Of a stretch of DNA of 64,000 nucleotides, positions 35,136 through 44,422 are shown piece after piece. A model generated the notes under the pieces. It worked only from the letters and a program-made list of their open reading frames with translations, had not been told where the DNA came from and made no database searches. The stretch comes from an uncultured Christensenellaceae bacterium. GTDB taxonomy: Bacteria > Bacillota > Clostridia > Christensenellales > Borkfalkiaceae. Within the stretch, counting starts at the first letter, position 1; every line of letters begins with the position of its first letter. Location of the stretch: positions 28,306-92,305 of the forward strand of contig CAJUNJ010000001.1 in the NCBI GenBank assembly GCA_910587825.1, written 5' to 3'. The translations under genes were made by a program, and so were the position numbers.

Positions 35136-36755
35136 TTAATGTTTGAAATGACGGTCGCCAACGAAGACCATTGCAATACCCGCCGCGTTGCAGGCGTCAA
35201 CCGAATCTTTATCGCGTATGGAACCGCCCGGCTGGATTATTGCAGTTATTCCTGCCTTGACGCATTCTTCCACGCAGTCCGCAAACGGGAAGAAAGCATC
35301 GGAAGCCATAACCGACCCCTTTGCTTTTCCGCCAGCGTGAGCTATCGCCTGTTGCGCCGCCCAAATTCTGTTAGTCTGCCCCATTCCGATACCGGTTGTT
35401 CTGTCGCGTTTTCCTATAACGATAGCGTTTGACTTGGTGTGTTTAACAACTTTCCAGTTGAAAAGCAACGCTTCTATTTCTTCCTCGGTGGGGGCGCGGT
35501 CGGTAACTACGCCCGTGCCGTAAACAGTCTTCTGTTTGCCGTCGGCAAGCGCAACCGTCTCCATCGTTGCTTTGGTTGTGAAAAGATTCATATCTTCGTT
35601 TTTAAGCAACGTTTCATCGTATTGCTGGACAAGTAGTCCGCCGTACACCTTTTTCATATCGAACGCGGAGCTATCGCGTTTGCAGGATATATCGTCAATC
35701 TGCAAAAGCCTGATATTCTTTTTGCTTTCAAGAATTTCCAACGCTTCGCAGGTGTATGCGGACGCTATTACTATTTCTATAAATATCTTGTTTATTTCGA
35801 TTGCCGTAGCTTCGTCTACCGTACCGTTGATTGCAAGTATTCCGCCGAAAACGGATACGGGGTCGGAATTATACGCACGCATATACGCTTCGAAAATATT
35901 TTCGCCCGTGCCTACCCCGCAAGGATTTGCGTGCTTGCATGCAACAACTGCAGGAACGGAACCGAATTCTTTTAAAAGTTCGAGCGCACCGTTAGCATCG
36001 TTGATATTATTATAGGAAAGTTCTTTGCCCCAAATCTGTGTTGCCGAAGGAAGAGAACCTTTGCGGGAAAGTTGTTCCTTATAGAAAACAGCCTGCTGCT
36101 GGGGGTTTTCGCCGTAACGCATATTCTGTGCCTTTTTATAAGCGAAAGTAACTTCATCGGGGAAAGTTATTCCAAGCTGCGAAGCAAGATAATTGGATAT
36201 AAGGCTGTCGTAAACCGCGGTATGCGCAAAAACTTTATATTGCAGATATTTTTTTGTGTCAAGCGAAATTTCGCCTTCTTTAAGCTCTTCAAGAACTTTG
36301 TCATAATCTGCCGGGTCTACGATAACGGCGACGTCCTGATAATTCTTTGCCGCCGCTCTTATCATTGTGGGACCGCCTATATCTATATTTTCTATACAGG
36401 TTGCAAAATCGGCTCCGCTTTCAAGAGTCGCTTTGAATGGATATAAATTGACACAGACTATATCTATGGTGTTGATGTTAAGCATTCTTAACTGTTCCAT
36501 ATGTTCGGGGTTGGAACGCATTGCAAGCAGTCCTGCGTGCACGTTGGGGTGCAAAGTTTTAACTCTGCCGTCAAGACATTCGGGAAAACCCGTTATTTCG
36601 GATATGCCTATAACTTCGAGTCCCGCTTCCTTTAACGCTTTTGCCGTGCCGCCAGTCGAAATTATTTCGAAACCGTTTTCGGCAAGCCCTTTGCAGAAGT
36701 CTACAACGCCTGCTTTGTCGGATACGCTTACAAGCGCCCTCTTTTTCATTTCCAT
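35136..36755 (-). CDS. purH: AICAR transformylase / IMP cyclohydrolase
   Basis: 539 residues. The cyclohydrolase half starts RALVSVSDKAGVVDF and has GGTAKALKEAG and DGRVKTLHPNVHAGLL. The transformylase half has SYNNINDANGALELL, ACKHANPCGVG and, near the end, SDAFFPFADCVEECVKAGI. It performs the last two steps to IMP. The ATG at 36767 is directly against GGAGG, so the ATG at 36755 (or 36749) is more likely. Confidence 0.95.
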   Translation of the reverse strand: MEMKKRALVSVSDKAGVVDFCKGLAENGFEIISTGGTAKALKEAGLEVIGISEITGFPECLDGRVKTLHPNVHAGLLAMRSNPEHMEQLRMLNINTIDIVCVNLYPFKATLESGADFATCIENIDIGGPTMIRAAAKNYQDVAVIVDPADYDKVLEELKEGEISLDTKKYLQYKVFAHTAVYDSLISNYLASQLGITFPDEVTFAYKKAQNMRYGENPQQQAVFYKEQLSRKGSLPSATQIWGKELSYNNINDANGALELLKEFGSVPAVVACKHANPCGVGTGENIFEAYMRAYNSDPVSVFGGILAINGTVDEATAIEINKIFIEIVIASAYTCEALEILESKKNIRLLQIDDISCKRDSSAFDMKKVYGGLLVQQYDETLLKNEDMNLFTTKATMETVALADGKQKTVYGTGVVTDRAPTEEEIEALLFNWKVVKHTKSNAIVIGKRDRTTGIGMGQTNRIWAAQQAIAHAGGKAKGSVMASDAFFPFADCVEECVKAGITAIIQPGGSIRDKDSVDACNAAGIAMVFVGDRHFKH

Positions 36756-36777
36756 AATGTTTTCCATCCTCCGTATA

Positions 36778-37395
36778 TTATTTGATTATAACTTTTCTGC
36801 CGTGTTTTTCAATTAAACCGAGGCAGAGTTTTTTAACGCAGTAAGGAAGAAGCTTATGCTCTTCCGCTAATATTTTCGACTGCAAACTTTCAGCCGTATC
36901 ATCGTCGCCCACTTTAACCGCAGTCTGCGCTATAATAGCTCCGCCATCTGGAATTTCGTCAACAAAATGCACAGTGCAACCCGAAATTTTAGCGCCGTAA
37001 TCCAAAACCGCCTGATGTACCTTTATGCCGTAAAATCCCGCGCCGCAAAACGACGGAATAAGCGACGGGTGAATGTTGATTATTCTGTCGGCAAAAGCAG
37101 ATATAAAACTTGCGGGTATAATTTTAAGCCAACCGGCAAGTACTATGTAATCTATGCGGTTTATGTTCAAAAGATATGTTAACTTTGCATAAAGCGCTTC
37201 TAAGTCGGGATAGTCTTTCTTTGAAAAAACAGCCGTCTGTATTCCGTTAGCCCTTGCACGGTCGATAGCGCCTATACCGTCCTTGGACGCTATAAGCAAG
37301 CTTATCTCGCAAAAGTTGTCTTTTTTATTTGCGTCTATAACCGATTGAAAGTCGGTTCCTCCGCCGGAAGCGAAAACGGCTATGCGCTTTTTCAT
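36778..37395 (-). CDS. purN: Phosphoribosylglycinamide formyltransferase (folate-dependent)
   Basis: 205 residues. It begins RIAVFASGGGTDFQSVIDA and carries the active-site pattern INIHPSLIPSFCG followed by HFVDEIPDGGAIIAQ, with the key Asn, His and Asp residues. It transfers a formyl group from 10-formyl-THF to GAR. Its start overlaps the purM stop by ATGA. Confidence 0.95.
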   Translation of the reverse strand: MKKRIAVFASGGGTDFQSVIDANKKDNFCEISLLIASKDGIGAIDRARANGIQTAVFSKKDYPDLEALYAKLTYLLNINRIDYIVLAGWLKIIPASFISAFADRIINIHPSLIPSFCGAGFYGIKVHQAVLDYGAKISGCTVHFVDEIPDGGAIIAQTAVKVGDDDTAESLQSKILAEEHKLLPYCVKKLCLGLIEKHGRKVIIK

Positions 37396-38411
37396 AAAAG
37401 TTTAACCCCGCTTCCTTTTACCGTTTTTCCGAGAACGACACAATTCTCACCCGTAGCTTCAAGCTGTGCTATTGCCGTTTCTACGTTTTCTTGCGATACG
37501 CAAACGACCATACCTATACCCATATTAAACGTATTGTAAATCTGAGCATCGGTAATTCCCGCTTTCTTCTGCAATGCTTTGAACACTGCGGGAACTTCAT
37601 AAGACTTAGTATTTATTTCGCAACCTATTCCTTCGGGGAAGATACGGGGAATATTTTCTATAAATCCACCGCCCGTTATATGCGCAATTCCCTTTACCTT
37701 TACTTTTTCAATCAATGCGAGAATGCTTTTTACGTATATTCTCGTCGGCGTCAAAAGTACGTCTATAGGCTTTGCGCCAAGTTCTTCATCGTACTTTTCA
37801 AGTGCGTTTATATCTTCGCCGAAAAGCTTTCTTACAAGTGAATAACCGTTGGAATGTATTCCGCTTGATTTAAGACCTATAAGCACGTCACCGGATTTAA
37901 TGGTGCTACCGTTGATTATTTTTTCTTTATCGACCACGCCGACGGCGAACCCGGCTATATCATAGTCGCCTTCCGGATAGAACCCCGGCATCTCAGCCGT
38001 TTCGCCGCCGATAAGCGCGGCTCCCGACTGACGGCAACCTTCCGCAATACCCGATACAACAGTGGCAACCTTTTCGGGGCTTAAACTGCCGGTTGCAAAG
38101 TAGTCGAGAAAAATGAGCGGCTTTGCGCCCTGACACACTATATCGTTTACACACATAGCCACTGCGTCTATACCTATCGTGTCGTGTCTGTCGGCAATGA
38201 TGGCGTATTTAAGTTTTGTGCCGACGCCGTCCGTACCTGCGACAAGCACGGGTTGCTTCATACCTTCGGGCATCTGAAAGAATCCGCCGAACGAACCTAT
38301 ATCGCCGAGAACGCCCTTAGTATACGTCGACTTGACGTGTTCTTTCATAAGTTTTACAGCCTGATAGCCCCTTTCTACGTCTACCCCGCTGTCTTTATAG
38401 GAAATTGCCAT
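37392..38411 (-). CDS. purM: Phosphoribosylformylglycinamidine cyclo-ligase
   Basis: 339 residues. Diagnostic parts are GSFGGFF, LVAGTDGVGTKLKYA, GGETAEMPGFY, GLKSSGIHSNGYSLVRK and AHITGGGFIENIPRI. It closes the imidazole ring to give AIR. It follows purF by 21 bp and overlaps purN. Confidence 0.96.
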   Translation of the reverse strand: MAISYKDSGVDVERGYQAVKLMKEHVKSTYTKGVLGDIGSFGGFFQMPEGMKQPVLVAGTDGVGTKLKYAIIADRHDTIGIDAVAMCVNDIVCQGAKPLIFLDYFATGSLSPEKVATVVSGIAEGCRQSGAALIGGETAEMPGFYPEGDYDIAGFAVGVVDKEKIINGSTIKSGDVLIGLKSSGIHSNGYSLVRKLFGEDINALEKYDEELGAKPIDVLLTPTRIYVKSILALIEKVKVKGIAHITGGGFIENIPRIFPEGIGCEINTKSYEVPAVFKALQKKAGITDAQIYNTFNMGIGMVVCVSQENVETAIAQLEATGENCVVLGKTVKGSGVKLL

Positions 38412-38432
38412 TTGTATTTCTCCGTAATTTGA

Positions 38433-39860
38433 TTATTCGAGTTTGAGTTTATCCGCTTCATAACCCGTAAGCGGATAAGGATATTCGCCGTTAAAACAGC
38501 CGAGGCAGAAATCCACGTTTGCACCTTTGCACGTTTTAAGAAGCTGGTTGATTGAAAGATATTTTACGCTGTCCGCGCCTAAACTTTCGCAAATCTGTTT
38601 TTCGTTTTTATATGCGCCTATAAGTTGCGAATAGGTCTGTATATCTATACCGAGATGACAGGGATGCTTTATAATCGGTGAACATATGCGGATATGCACT
38701 TCGCTTGCGCCCGCGTTGCGAAGCATTTTTATTATCTTGCGCATAGTCGTCCCGCGGACAATAGAGTCGTCTATAATTATGACGCGTTTGCCTCTTATGT
38801 TAGCCCGAAGCGCATTCATCTTTACACTGAGACTGTTTTCACGCTGACGTTGGTCGGGTTGGATGAACGTCCTGCCGACGTACCTGTTTTTTGCAAGCGC
38901 TTCGACAAAAGGTATTCCGCTTTCTTCGGCGTACCCTCTTGCCGCAACGTTTGCAGAATCGGGCACCCCCGATACTAGGTCGGCTTCCACGGGATAATGC
39001 TTTGCAAGCAATCTGCCTGCCTCCTTTCTTGCGTCGTAAACGCTCATACCGTCAAGAACAGAATCGTGACGGGCGAAATAGACGTATTCGAAAATACACA
39101 TTCTGCTCTTTTCGGGAATATCGTCCATAAAATAGGAATGAATACCTTCGCTGTCTATCATAACTATTTCACCGGGCTTAACGTCCCGTAAAAAGTTTGC
39201 GCTTACCGCGTCAAGTGCGCAGGTTTCGCTGGCAACTATAATATCGCTGTCGGTCGTACCTATACAAAGCGGACGTATACCGTACGGGTCGCGCACGGCG
39301 ATAAGCTTGTCCGCAGTCATAATTACAAGAGCGTACGAACCCTTGAATTTAGGACACGCACGCCTTACGCCCGTAAGAATGTCGCCGTCGGAAAGACTGT
39401 TTATATACACCGCCATTACTTCGGAGTCGATAGAAGTCTGGAAAACGACGTTTTGCGCAATCATTTCGTCACGGAGCTGTTTGGTGTTGGTCAGGTTGCC
39501 GTTGTGTGCAAAAGCCATTTTTCCGCACTTGCCCGTAAACACGACGGGCTGGGCGTTTAAAAGCTGGCTTGCGCCCGTAGTGGAATAACGGACGTGCCCT
39601 ATTGCAATATCGCCTTCGGGCAGTTTTTCGAGATTTCCGCCCGCAAAAACTTCGGGGACAAGCCCCATTCCCTTATAATAATTTATTTTATCGGCGTAAG
39701 CAACGGCAATACCGCTTGATTCCTGCCCCCTGTGCTGAAGGGCGTAAAGTCCGTAATAGACGGTATGCGCAACGTCGCGGTTCTCCTGCGAGTAAACCCC
39801 GAAAATTCCGCATTCTTCTTGCATACTGTCAAACGGCGCTTTTTTCGATCTTAAAATCAT
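38433..39860 (-). CDS. purF: Amidophosphoribosyltransferase
   Basis: 475 residues. A propeptide of about 16 residues precedes Cys17 in QEECGIFGVYS, the expected N-terminal nucleophile after processing. The glutaminase half has ALQHRGQESSGIA and the phosphoribosyltransferase half has the PRPP loop VIIIDDSIVRGTT. C-terminal cysteines (DFCLGCFNGEYP) and mid-chain cysteines suggest an iron-sulfur enzyme of the Bacillus type. It commits PRPP to purine synthesis. Confidence 0.96.
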   Translation of the reverse strand: MILRSKKAPFDSMQEECGIFGVYSQENRDVAHTVYYGLYALQHRGQESSGIAVAYADKINYYKGMGLVPEVFAGGNLEKLPEGDIAIGHVRYSTTGASQLLNAQPVVFTGKCGKMAFAHNGNLTNTKQLRDEMIAQNVVFQTSIDSEVMAVYINSLSDGDILTGVRRACPKFKGSYALVIMTADKLIAVRDPYGIRPLCIGTTDSDIIVASETCALDAVSANFLRDVKPGEIVMIDSEGIHSYFMDDIPEKSRMCIFEYVYFARHDSVLDGMSVYDARKEAGRLLAKHYPVEADLVSGVPDSANVAARGYAEESGIPFVEALAKNRYVGRTFIQPDQRQRENSLSVKMNALRANIRGKRVIIIDDSIVRGTTMRKIIKMLRNAGASEVHIRICSPIIKHPCHLGIDIQTYSQLIGAYKNEKQICESLGADSVKYLSINQLLKTCKGANVDFCLGCFNGEYPYPLTGYEADKLKLE

Positions 39861-39895
39861 AATTTTCCTTTCAGTTAAATTTACGGTAGCCAGAC

Positions 39896-40615
39896 TTAAC
39901 CGCCTATTCTTTTGAAAATTTCAGCGTAAGCGTCTTCTACGCCGCCGAGATCTCTGCGGAACCTGTCCTTGTCAAGGCTGACGTGTTTAGTCGTATCCCA
40001 CGAACCAGCTTCCCAGAAGCGGCAGGTATCGGGCGATATTTCGTCCGCAAGAACGATTTGTCCTTTAAATCTGCCGAATTCAAGTTTGAAGTCTATTAAA
40101 TCGATATGAAGCTCTTTGAAAAAAGCAATCATAGCGTCGTTTACGGCAAAAGCCATTTTTTTAATTGTTTCAATTTCCTCCGCCGTTGCAAGGTTGAGTG
40201 CAAGCGCGTGGTAATCATTGATGAGCGGATCGCCCAAGTCGTCGTTTTTATACGAAAATTCTATCGTGGGCGAAGAGAACTTTGTTCCTTCGGGAACGCC
40301 GTAACGTTTTGAAAAACTTCCCGCAGCAACGTTTCTTATTATAACTTCAAGCGGAACGATAGACACTTTTTTAACGACCGTATTTCTGTCGTCAAGCTGT
40401 TCGATGTAATGCGTGGGGATACCTTTCTTTTCAAGCATAGCCATCATCATATTGCTCATCTTATTGTTTATGACACCCTTGCCCGTAATCGTACCTTTTT
40501 TAAGACCGTTGAACGCCGTTGCGTCGTCCTTGTAAGACACGATAACGTAATCGGGGTTTTCGGTTGCAAATACCTTTTTTGCCTTACCTTCGTAAAGCTG
40601 TTCCTGCTTCTGCAT
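39896..40615 (-). CDS. purC: SAICAR synthetase
   Basis: 239 residues, normal length. Motifs include LYEGKAKKVFAT, VVKKVSIVPLEVIIRNVAAGS, IDFKLEFG and LADEISPDTCRFW. It joins CAIR and aspartate. It lies 69 bp after purE, across a hairpin that might modulate readthrough. Confidence 0.96.
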   Translation of the reverse strand: MQKQEQLYEGKAKKVFATENPDYVIVSYKDDATAFNGLKKGTITGKGVINNKMSNMMMAMLEKKGIPTHYIEQLDDRNTVVKKVSIVPLEVIIRNVAAGSFSKRYGVPEGTKFSSPTIEFSYKNDDLGDPLINDYHALALNLATAEEIETIKKMAFAVNDAMIAFFKELHIDLIDFKLEFGRFKGQIVLADEISPDTCRFWEAGSWDTTKHVSLDKDRFRRDLGGVEDAYAEIFKRIGG

Positions 40616-40654
40616 ATATTTTCTCCTTAAAAAATTATTAATAATTTAACGTTA

Positions 40655-40680
40655 ATACCCGCAGAGTATACTGCGGGTAT
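40655..40680 (-). terminator. Hairpin between purE and purC
   Basis: A 10-bp stem (40655-40664 with 40671-40680), loop AGTATA. On the minus strand TTAACGTTAAATTATT follows rather than a clean U run. It may be a partial terminator that sets the ratio of purE to the rest, or an RNA-stability element. Confidence 0.45.
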
Positions 40681-40684
40681 AGAA

Positions 40685-41182
40685 TTATAACTGCTCTAAT
40701 TCCTTTTGAAGAGCATTATCGTCAGAATTTATTTTATCTCTCATACTGCATTTATAGTCTGCAAGCTTTTCAGCGATTTCCGGATATTTTACGCCCAATA
40801 TCTGCAATGCAAGAAGACCGGCGTTTTCACCGCCGTTTACCCCTACAGTTGCAACGGGAATGCCCGAAGGCATCTGCACGATGGACAAAAGACTGTCAAG
40901 CCCGCCCATCATATCTGTCTTTACGGGTAATCCTATTACGGGAAGAGTTGTGTCGGCGGCAATTACCCCGCCGAGATGAGCGGCTTTGCCTGCCGCACAA
41001 ATTATAACCTCGATACCCCGTTCCTTTGCGGTATGCGAAAATTCATGCGCCTCTTCGGGAGTTCTGTGTGCGGAAATAACCCTCACCTCAACGTCAACGC
41101 CGAAACTCTTAATTACGGTTACGGCGGGTTTGACAACGCTAAAATCCGATTTGCTACCCATTATAACTGCAATCTTAGCCAT
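40685..41182 (-). CDS. purE: N5-carboxyaminoimidazole ribonucleotide mutase (class I)
   Basis: 165 residues. The start AVIMGSKSDFSVVKPA and SAHRTPEEA mark class I PurE; AAGKAAHLGGV and LPVKTDMMGGLDSLLSIVQM follow. A class I enzyme normally needs PurK, which is not present in the window. The ATG at 41182 has GTGAGG upstream; the longer frame from 41197 starts with GTG of that same signal. It heads the purine operon. No purine riboswitch or clear PurR box is seen in the 50 bp before it. Confidence 0.94.
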   Translation of the reverse strand: MAKIAVIMGSKSDFSVVKPAVTVIKSFGVDVEVRVISAHRTPEEAHEFSHTAKERGIEVIICAAGKAAHLGGVIAADTTLPVIGLPVKTDMMGGLDSLLSIVQMPSGIPVATVGVNGGENAGLLALQILGVKYPEIAEKLADYKCSMRDKINSDDNALQKELEQL

Positions 41183-41232
41183 ATAACAAAACCTCACGGT
41201 ATTAATATCTGAATTTAAAGCATACTTTTTAT

Positions 41233-41535
41233 ATGCTGTTGCTGTATATCGTTTTTATAGTGTATATACTTGCCGTAAACTTTTACGCAGTCATTCTGCT
41301 GAAATCACAGCGCGACGAACTCGGCGGAGACGAAGCCAAAATGAACAGCGGGGACGGCAAACTTATATTGACCGCAATACTCGGCGGGGCGATAGGCATT
41401 TACGTAAGTATGTTTATAATGCGCTACCGTCTTAAAAATCTGCCGCTTATGATACTAATGCCCGTTATAGGCGTTTTTAACGTCTACCTTATAATAATAG
41501 CGTTCAAATCGGGCTTTACGTTTTTTATCTTCTGA
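41233..41535 (+). CDS. DUF1294 small membrane protein
   Basis: 100 residues with three to four membrane segments. The middle has GKLILTAILGGAIGIYVSMF, followed by MRYRLKN and a GVFNVYLIIIA helix, matching DUF1294 proteins, whose function is unknown. No ribosome binding site precedes the ATG at 41233, but a -10-like CATACT ends 6 nt before it, so a leaderless mRNA is possible. It is divergent from purE with a 50-bp gap. Confidence 0.7.
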   Translation: MLLLYIVFIVYILAVNFYAVILLKSQRDELGGDEAKMNSGDGKLILTAILGGAIGIYVSMFIMRYRLKNLPLMILMPVIGVFNVYLIIIAFKSGFTFFIF

Positions 41536-41690
41536 ACACAATATCTGTAACAAGTAAATTTATTATAACACAATATATTGATAAAAGAAAACTTTTTGAA
41601 AGAGTTTTTTTTAATTTATAATATAAAATTTCCCATAAATTCGTATTTAACGGCTATCGCCCGCGCCATACCGGCGCGGGCGGCAAAATA
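41536..41690. terminator. Short intergenic stretch with a GC-rich hairpin
   Basis: The hairpin at 41659-41681 has a 9-bp stem of pure G and C after the ABC ATPase gene. It has no U run, so termination there is uncertain. The rest is AT-rich and holds nothing recognisable. Confidence 0.4.
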
Positions 41691-42338
41691 TTATGCGTTA
41701 TACAAGGCGTCTATCACGCTTCTTTTAAGTTCTTCACTGTCGCGGCAAAGCGACTTTTCCAAATCTTTAACTGTTTTTCCTTTGTTGATTATAATAATTC
41801 TGTCGGCAATACCGACGGCTTCGCCTACGTCGTGCGTAACAAATACCGCCGTGCGTCTGCAAGATTGCCAAAGCTCTTTAAACAAAGATATTATTTCGGA
41901 CTTCAACTTTATATCAAGCGAAGTAAACGGTTCGTCCATCAAAATGACGTTGCTGTCGTATAAAAACGCGCGGGCAATGGATACACGCTGCATCTGACCG
42001 CCCGAAAGTTTTATAGGATAGCTCTTTGCCTTATCGCTGAGCTTTACCCTTTCAAGCATTTCATTTATTTTGCTTTCGTCGTTGCATATAAGTTTAAGAT
42101 TTCCGTAAACGGTAAGGTTGGGAACAAGACGCGGAGTCTGAAAAATATATGAACATTTCAGTTCGGGTATCTGACCTTCATACTTAATAAGTCCCGCAAT
42201 CGCATTCAACAAAGTTGTTTTACCGCTTCCGCTTTCGCCGAGTATGCAGGTTATCTCTCCTTCATTAATATTTAAATTAAAATCTTCGTAAACCGACAAC
42301 CCCGCATATTTTTTTGTAAAATTTTTTATCTCAATCAA
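41691..42338 (-). CDS. ABC transporter ATPase, nitrate/sulfonate/pyrimidine type
   Basis: 215 residues. Walker A GESGSGKTTL, Q loop YIFQTPRL, signature LSGGQMQRVSIARAF, Walker B VILMDEP and the D-loop TSLD are all intact. The family is that of SsuB, TauB and ThiZ. The start is TTG at 42338 with AAGGAG 6 nt upstream. It lies 3 bp after the permease gene and is the last gene of a four-gene operon. Confidence 0.88.
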   Translation of the reverse strand: MIEIKNFTKKYAGLSVYEDFNLNINEGEITCILGESGSGKTTLLNAIAGLIKYEGQIPELKCSYIFQTPRLVPNLTVYGNLKLICNDESKINEMLERVKLSDKAKSYPIKLSGGQMQRVSIARAFLYDSNVILMDEPFTSLDIKLKSEIISLFKELWQSCRRTAVFVTHDVGEAVGIADRIIIINKGKTVKDLEKSLCRDSEELKRSVIDALYNA

Positions 42339-42341
42339 TAC

Positions 42342-43121
42342 TTACTCCTTTTTCGTCCATTTACAAGTTAACCGTTGAAGCAATGAAAACGAAAAGTCTA
42401 TTACAAGCCCCGCCAAAACAGCCGAAAGCGTAAGCGCGGCAAGACAGGCAATTTCGCCGGAGACATTGTTTATCTGCATCATTCCGCCAAGACCGTTTGC
42501 CGTACTTGCCAGCACCTCTGCCGAAATCATAACTTTAAGTCCCAACGAAAGGTTAGACCCTGTCTGGGATATAATATCGGGCAACAGCTGCGGAAGATAA
42601 ATACTTAAAAGACGTTTGCTCCTGTTTACGCCGTAAACTTCCGCCATCTCGGTAAGATTTGAATCTATCCCCTCAACCGATGTACATAGCTGTGAATAAA
42701 TCATAGGAAGAAGTACAAGTACGGTTACTATTACGGGAGAAAGCGTTCTGTTGTTATAGGTAAATTTTAAGATAAGCAGTATTACCGCCATCGTAGGCAA
42801 AGTGCGGATAACCGCCATTATCGGACTGAAAAATGCTTTCGCCCCGCTGAATACCGCTGTCGCCGCACAGCATATAAGAGCGACGGAGAATGATATTACA
42901 AAAGCAATCAGTGTGCGAAGTAACGAATTGACAAGCGCAAGCCAGAATTTACCTTTGCCGAAATATCCAAAAAACTCCGATAATGTCTGCAAAAAAGAAG
43001 GGACAATCAGTTTATTACCGACCGCATAATAAGCTGTTAACCATATTAACCACATTAAAATTATTGCGGTAAACGAATAAATTATATTAAGTTTTTTTTG
43101 CGTGAAAAATTTTTTAATCAT
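42342..43121 (-). CDS. ABC transporter permease, SsuC/TauC type
   Basis: 259 residues with about six membrane segments. The EAA-like loop is EVYGVNRSKRLLSIYLPQLL, which contacts the ATPase. The C-terminal helices hold SNLSLGLKVMISAEVLAS, typical of this permease family. It overlaps the binding-protein gene by 8 nt. Its substrate is set by the binding protein and is unknown. Confidence 0.88.
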   Translation of the reverse strand: MIKKFFTQKKLNIIYSFTAIILMWLIWLTAYYAVGNKLIVPSFLQTLSEFFGYFGKGKFWLALVNSLLRTLIAFVISFSVALICCAATAVFSGAKAFFSPIMAVIRTLPTMAVILLILKFTYNNRTLSPVIVTVLVLLPMIYSQLCTSVEGIDSNLTEMAEVYGVNRSKRLLSIYLPQLLPDIISQTGSNLSLGLKVMISAEVLASTANGLGGMMQINNVSGEIACLAALTLSAVLAGLVIDFSFSLLQRLTCKWTKKE

Positions 43122-44103
43122 TAAAGTAATAATAAAAGTTTTCCGATACTTCGACGGCTTTGCCGTCGCCGGCCGATTTAAGCTCCTTTAAAATATCGTC
43201 CACCGCCTTATGACAATCAGATGAATTTTCAAACCAAACGGCGCAGTTAGATATTACTTCTTTTGTCAGATTTTTAGCGTTGAAGCCGGGCGCAGTGTTG
43301 TCCGGGTCTGCGTAATGCGATGTAATAGCGGATATAATTGTCTCCGCCCCGACGGTTTCTTCCATTAACCAAGATGAATTTTCCGACACAGCCTCAACAA
43401 AATTACGTATAAAATCGGGACGGTCTTCGATTAAACCGTTCTTCGCGACAAGAACAGCCTGCGGATAACCGTTTTCACCGTAAAGGGTTTGCAAGTCTCC
43501 GACGATTTTAAGTTTTAAATTTGTGTTGCCGGCTCTCGTGCTTGCGTCGGGTTCCGGAAGCACGAAATAGTCGTAGCCCGAACCGACGCCCGTTACTTCG
43601 GAAGGCTGTACGTTTTCAAGCACAGCGTCGTTTACTCCGTATTTATTTAATATAAGTTTAAGCACTGCTCCGGGAAATGCAGGAAGGTTTACAACCCCTA
43701 TTTTTTTGCCCGCAACTCTTTCCGCAAAGTTATCCCGCGTGAGTTCTTGCTTTTCTTTGCCCGCCGCTATAAACAGGTTGCCGTGCGTCACTGCGCCGAG
43801 AAGTTTATACCTTTCCCCGTCGCCGAGAAATTTACTTGCCGAATTGACCGGTAAAATACACAAGTCGGCATTTTTGTTTTCATCTACATACGTAACGCAA
43901 CTTTCTATTTCGTTTGCGCCTACAACGCGGTAGCTTACGTCTTTGCCGAATTTTTCTTCGTGCATAAGTTCAGCCAAAGCAAGCGCCGGTGCGCCGTCGG
44001 GTACGTAGACGGTTATAATTTTACCCGTTTTACCGCACGCCGAAAAAGCCACGGTACAAAAAATTACGAGTGCGCATATAAGCACAGTTAATAATTTTTT
44101 CAT
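43114..44103 (-). CDS. Substrate-binding lipoprotein, NMT1/SsuA-like
   Basis: 329 residues. The signal ends in lipobox FSAC (Cys23). The mature part opens ITVYVPDGAPALALAELM, has KIGVVNLPAFPGAVLKLILN and a QAVLVAKNGLIEDRPDFIRN helix, which is the pattern of the NMT1/SsuA class. Ligands in this class include sulfonates, nitrate and the thiamine pyrimidine; none can be chosen here. It lies 42 bp after the TM1266-type regulator gene. Confidence 0.82.
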   Translation of the reverse strand: MKKLLTVLICALVIFCTVAFSACGKTGKIITVYVPDGAPALALAELMHEEKFGKDVSYRVVGANEIESCVTYVDENKNADLCILPVNSASKFLGDGERYKLLGAVTHGNLFIAAGKEKQELTRDNFAERVAGKKIGVVNLPAFPGAVLKLILNKYGVNDAVLENVQPSEVTGVGSGYDYFVLPEPDASTRAGNTNLKLKIVGDLQTLYGENGYPQAVLVAKNGLIEDRPDFIRNFVEAVSENSSWLMEETVGAETIISAITSHYADPDNTAPGFNAKNLTKEVISNCAVWFENSSDCHKAVDDILKELKSAGDGKAVEVSENFYYYFND

Positions 44104-44145
44104 ATATTCTCCTTTCGGCGTCAGGCTAACCTTCCGCCTTAAAAA

Positions 44146-44394
44146 TTAAAATTTTGACATAAGAGTTTTTGCTGTAACGCCTTCAAGCATACCTATTTTT
44201 CCCGTAAGCGTATTTATTATTTCCGCAGGCGCGTCAATGACAACGCTTAATACCGACACGCCTTTCTCCCTGTAAGGGATACCCATTCTGCCGATGATAT
44301 AATCTCCGTATACAGACAAAAGTTCGTTCATTTTAAAAGCGTTTTCCCTTTTAGATAATATTATGCTTATTACCGCAAGTCTTTTTTCCGACAT
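44146..44394 (-). CDS. TM1266-family regulator (NikR C-terminal-like)
   Basis: 82 residues. The sequence KRLAVISIILSKRENAFKMN, then YGDYIIGRMGIPYREKGVSV, matches the family annotated as iron-only hydrogenase system putative regulator. The fold is an ACT-like ligand-binding domain related to the NikR C terminus, without a DNA-binding domain. The frame extends to 44478, but the ATG at 44394 has GGAGAG and follows a terminator-like U run; upstream sequence is a structured leader. No hydrogenase gene is in the window. It may sense the ligand brought in by the ABC system. Confidence 0.78.
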   Translation of the reverse strand: MSEKRLAVISIILSKRENAFKMNELLSVYGDYIIGRMGIPYREKGVSVLSVVIDAPAEIINTLTGKIGMLEGVTAKTLMSKF

Positions 44395-44422
44395 AAAAAA
44401 ATCTCTCCGTACAGACGAGAGA
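44395..44422 (-). terminator. Intrinsic terminator overlapping the regulator's ribosome binding site
   Basis: On the minus strand TCTCTC (44417-44422) pairs with GAGAGA (44402-44407), followed by seven U (44395-44401) and at once the ATG. The 3' arm contains the GGAGAG ribosome binding site, so forming this stem would stop both transcription and translation. Confidence 0.75.

Noticed and set aside
41183..41232. A purine riboswitch in front of purE
   Set aside because: The gap is 50 bp, too short for the aptamer and expression platform, and no conserved loop motifs are seen.
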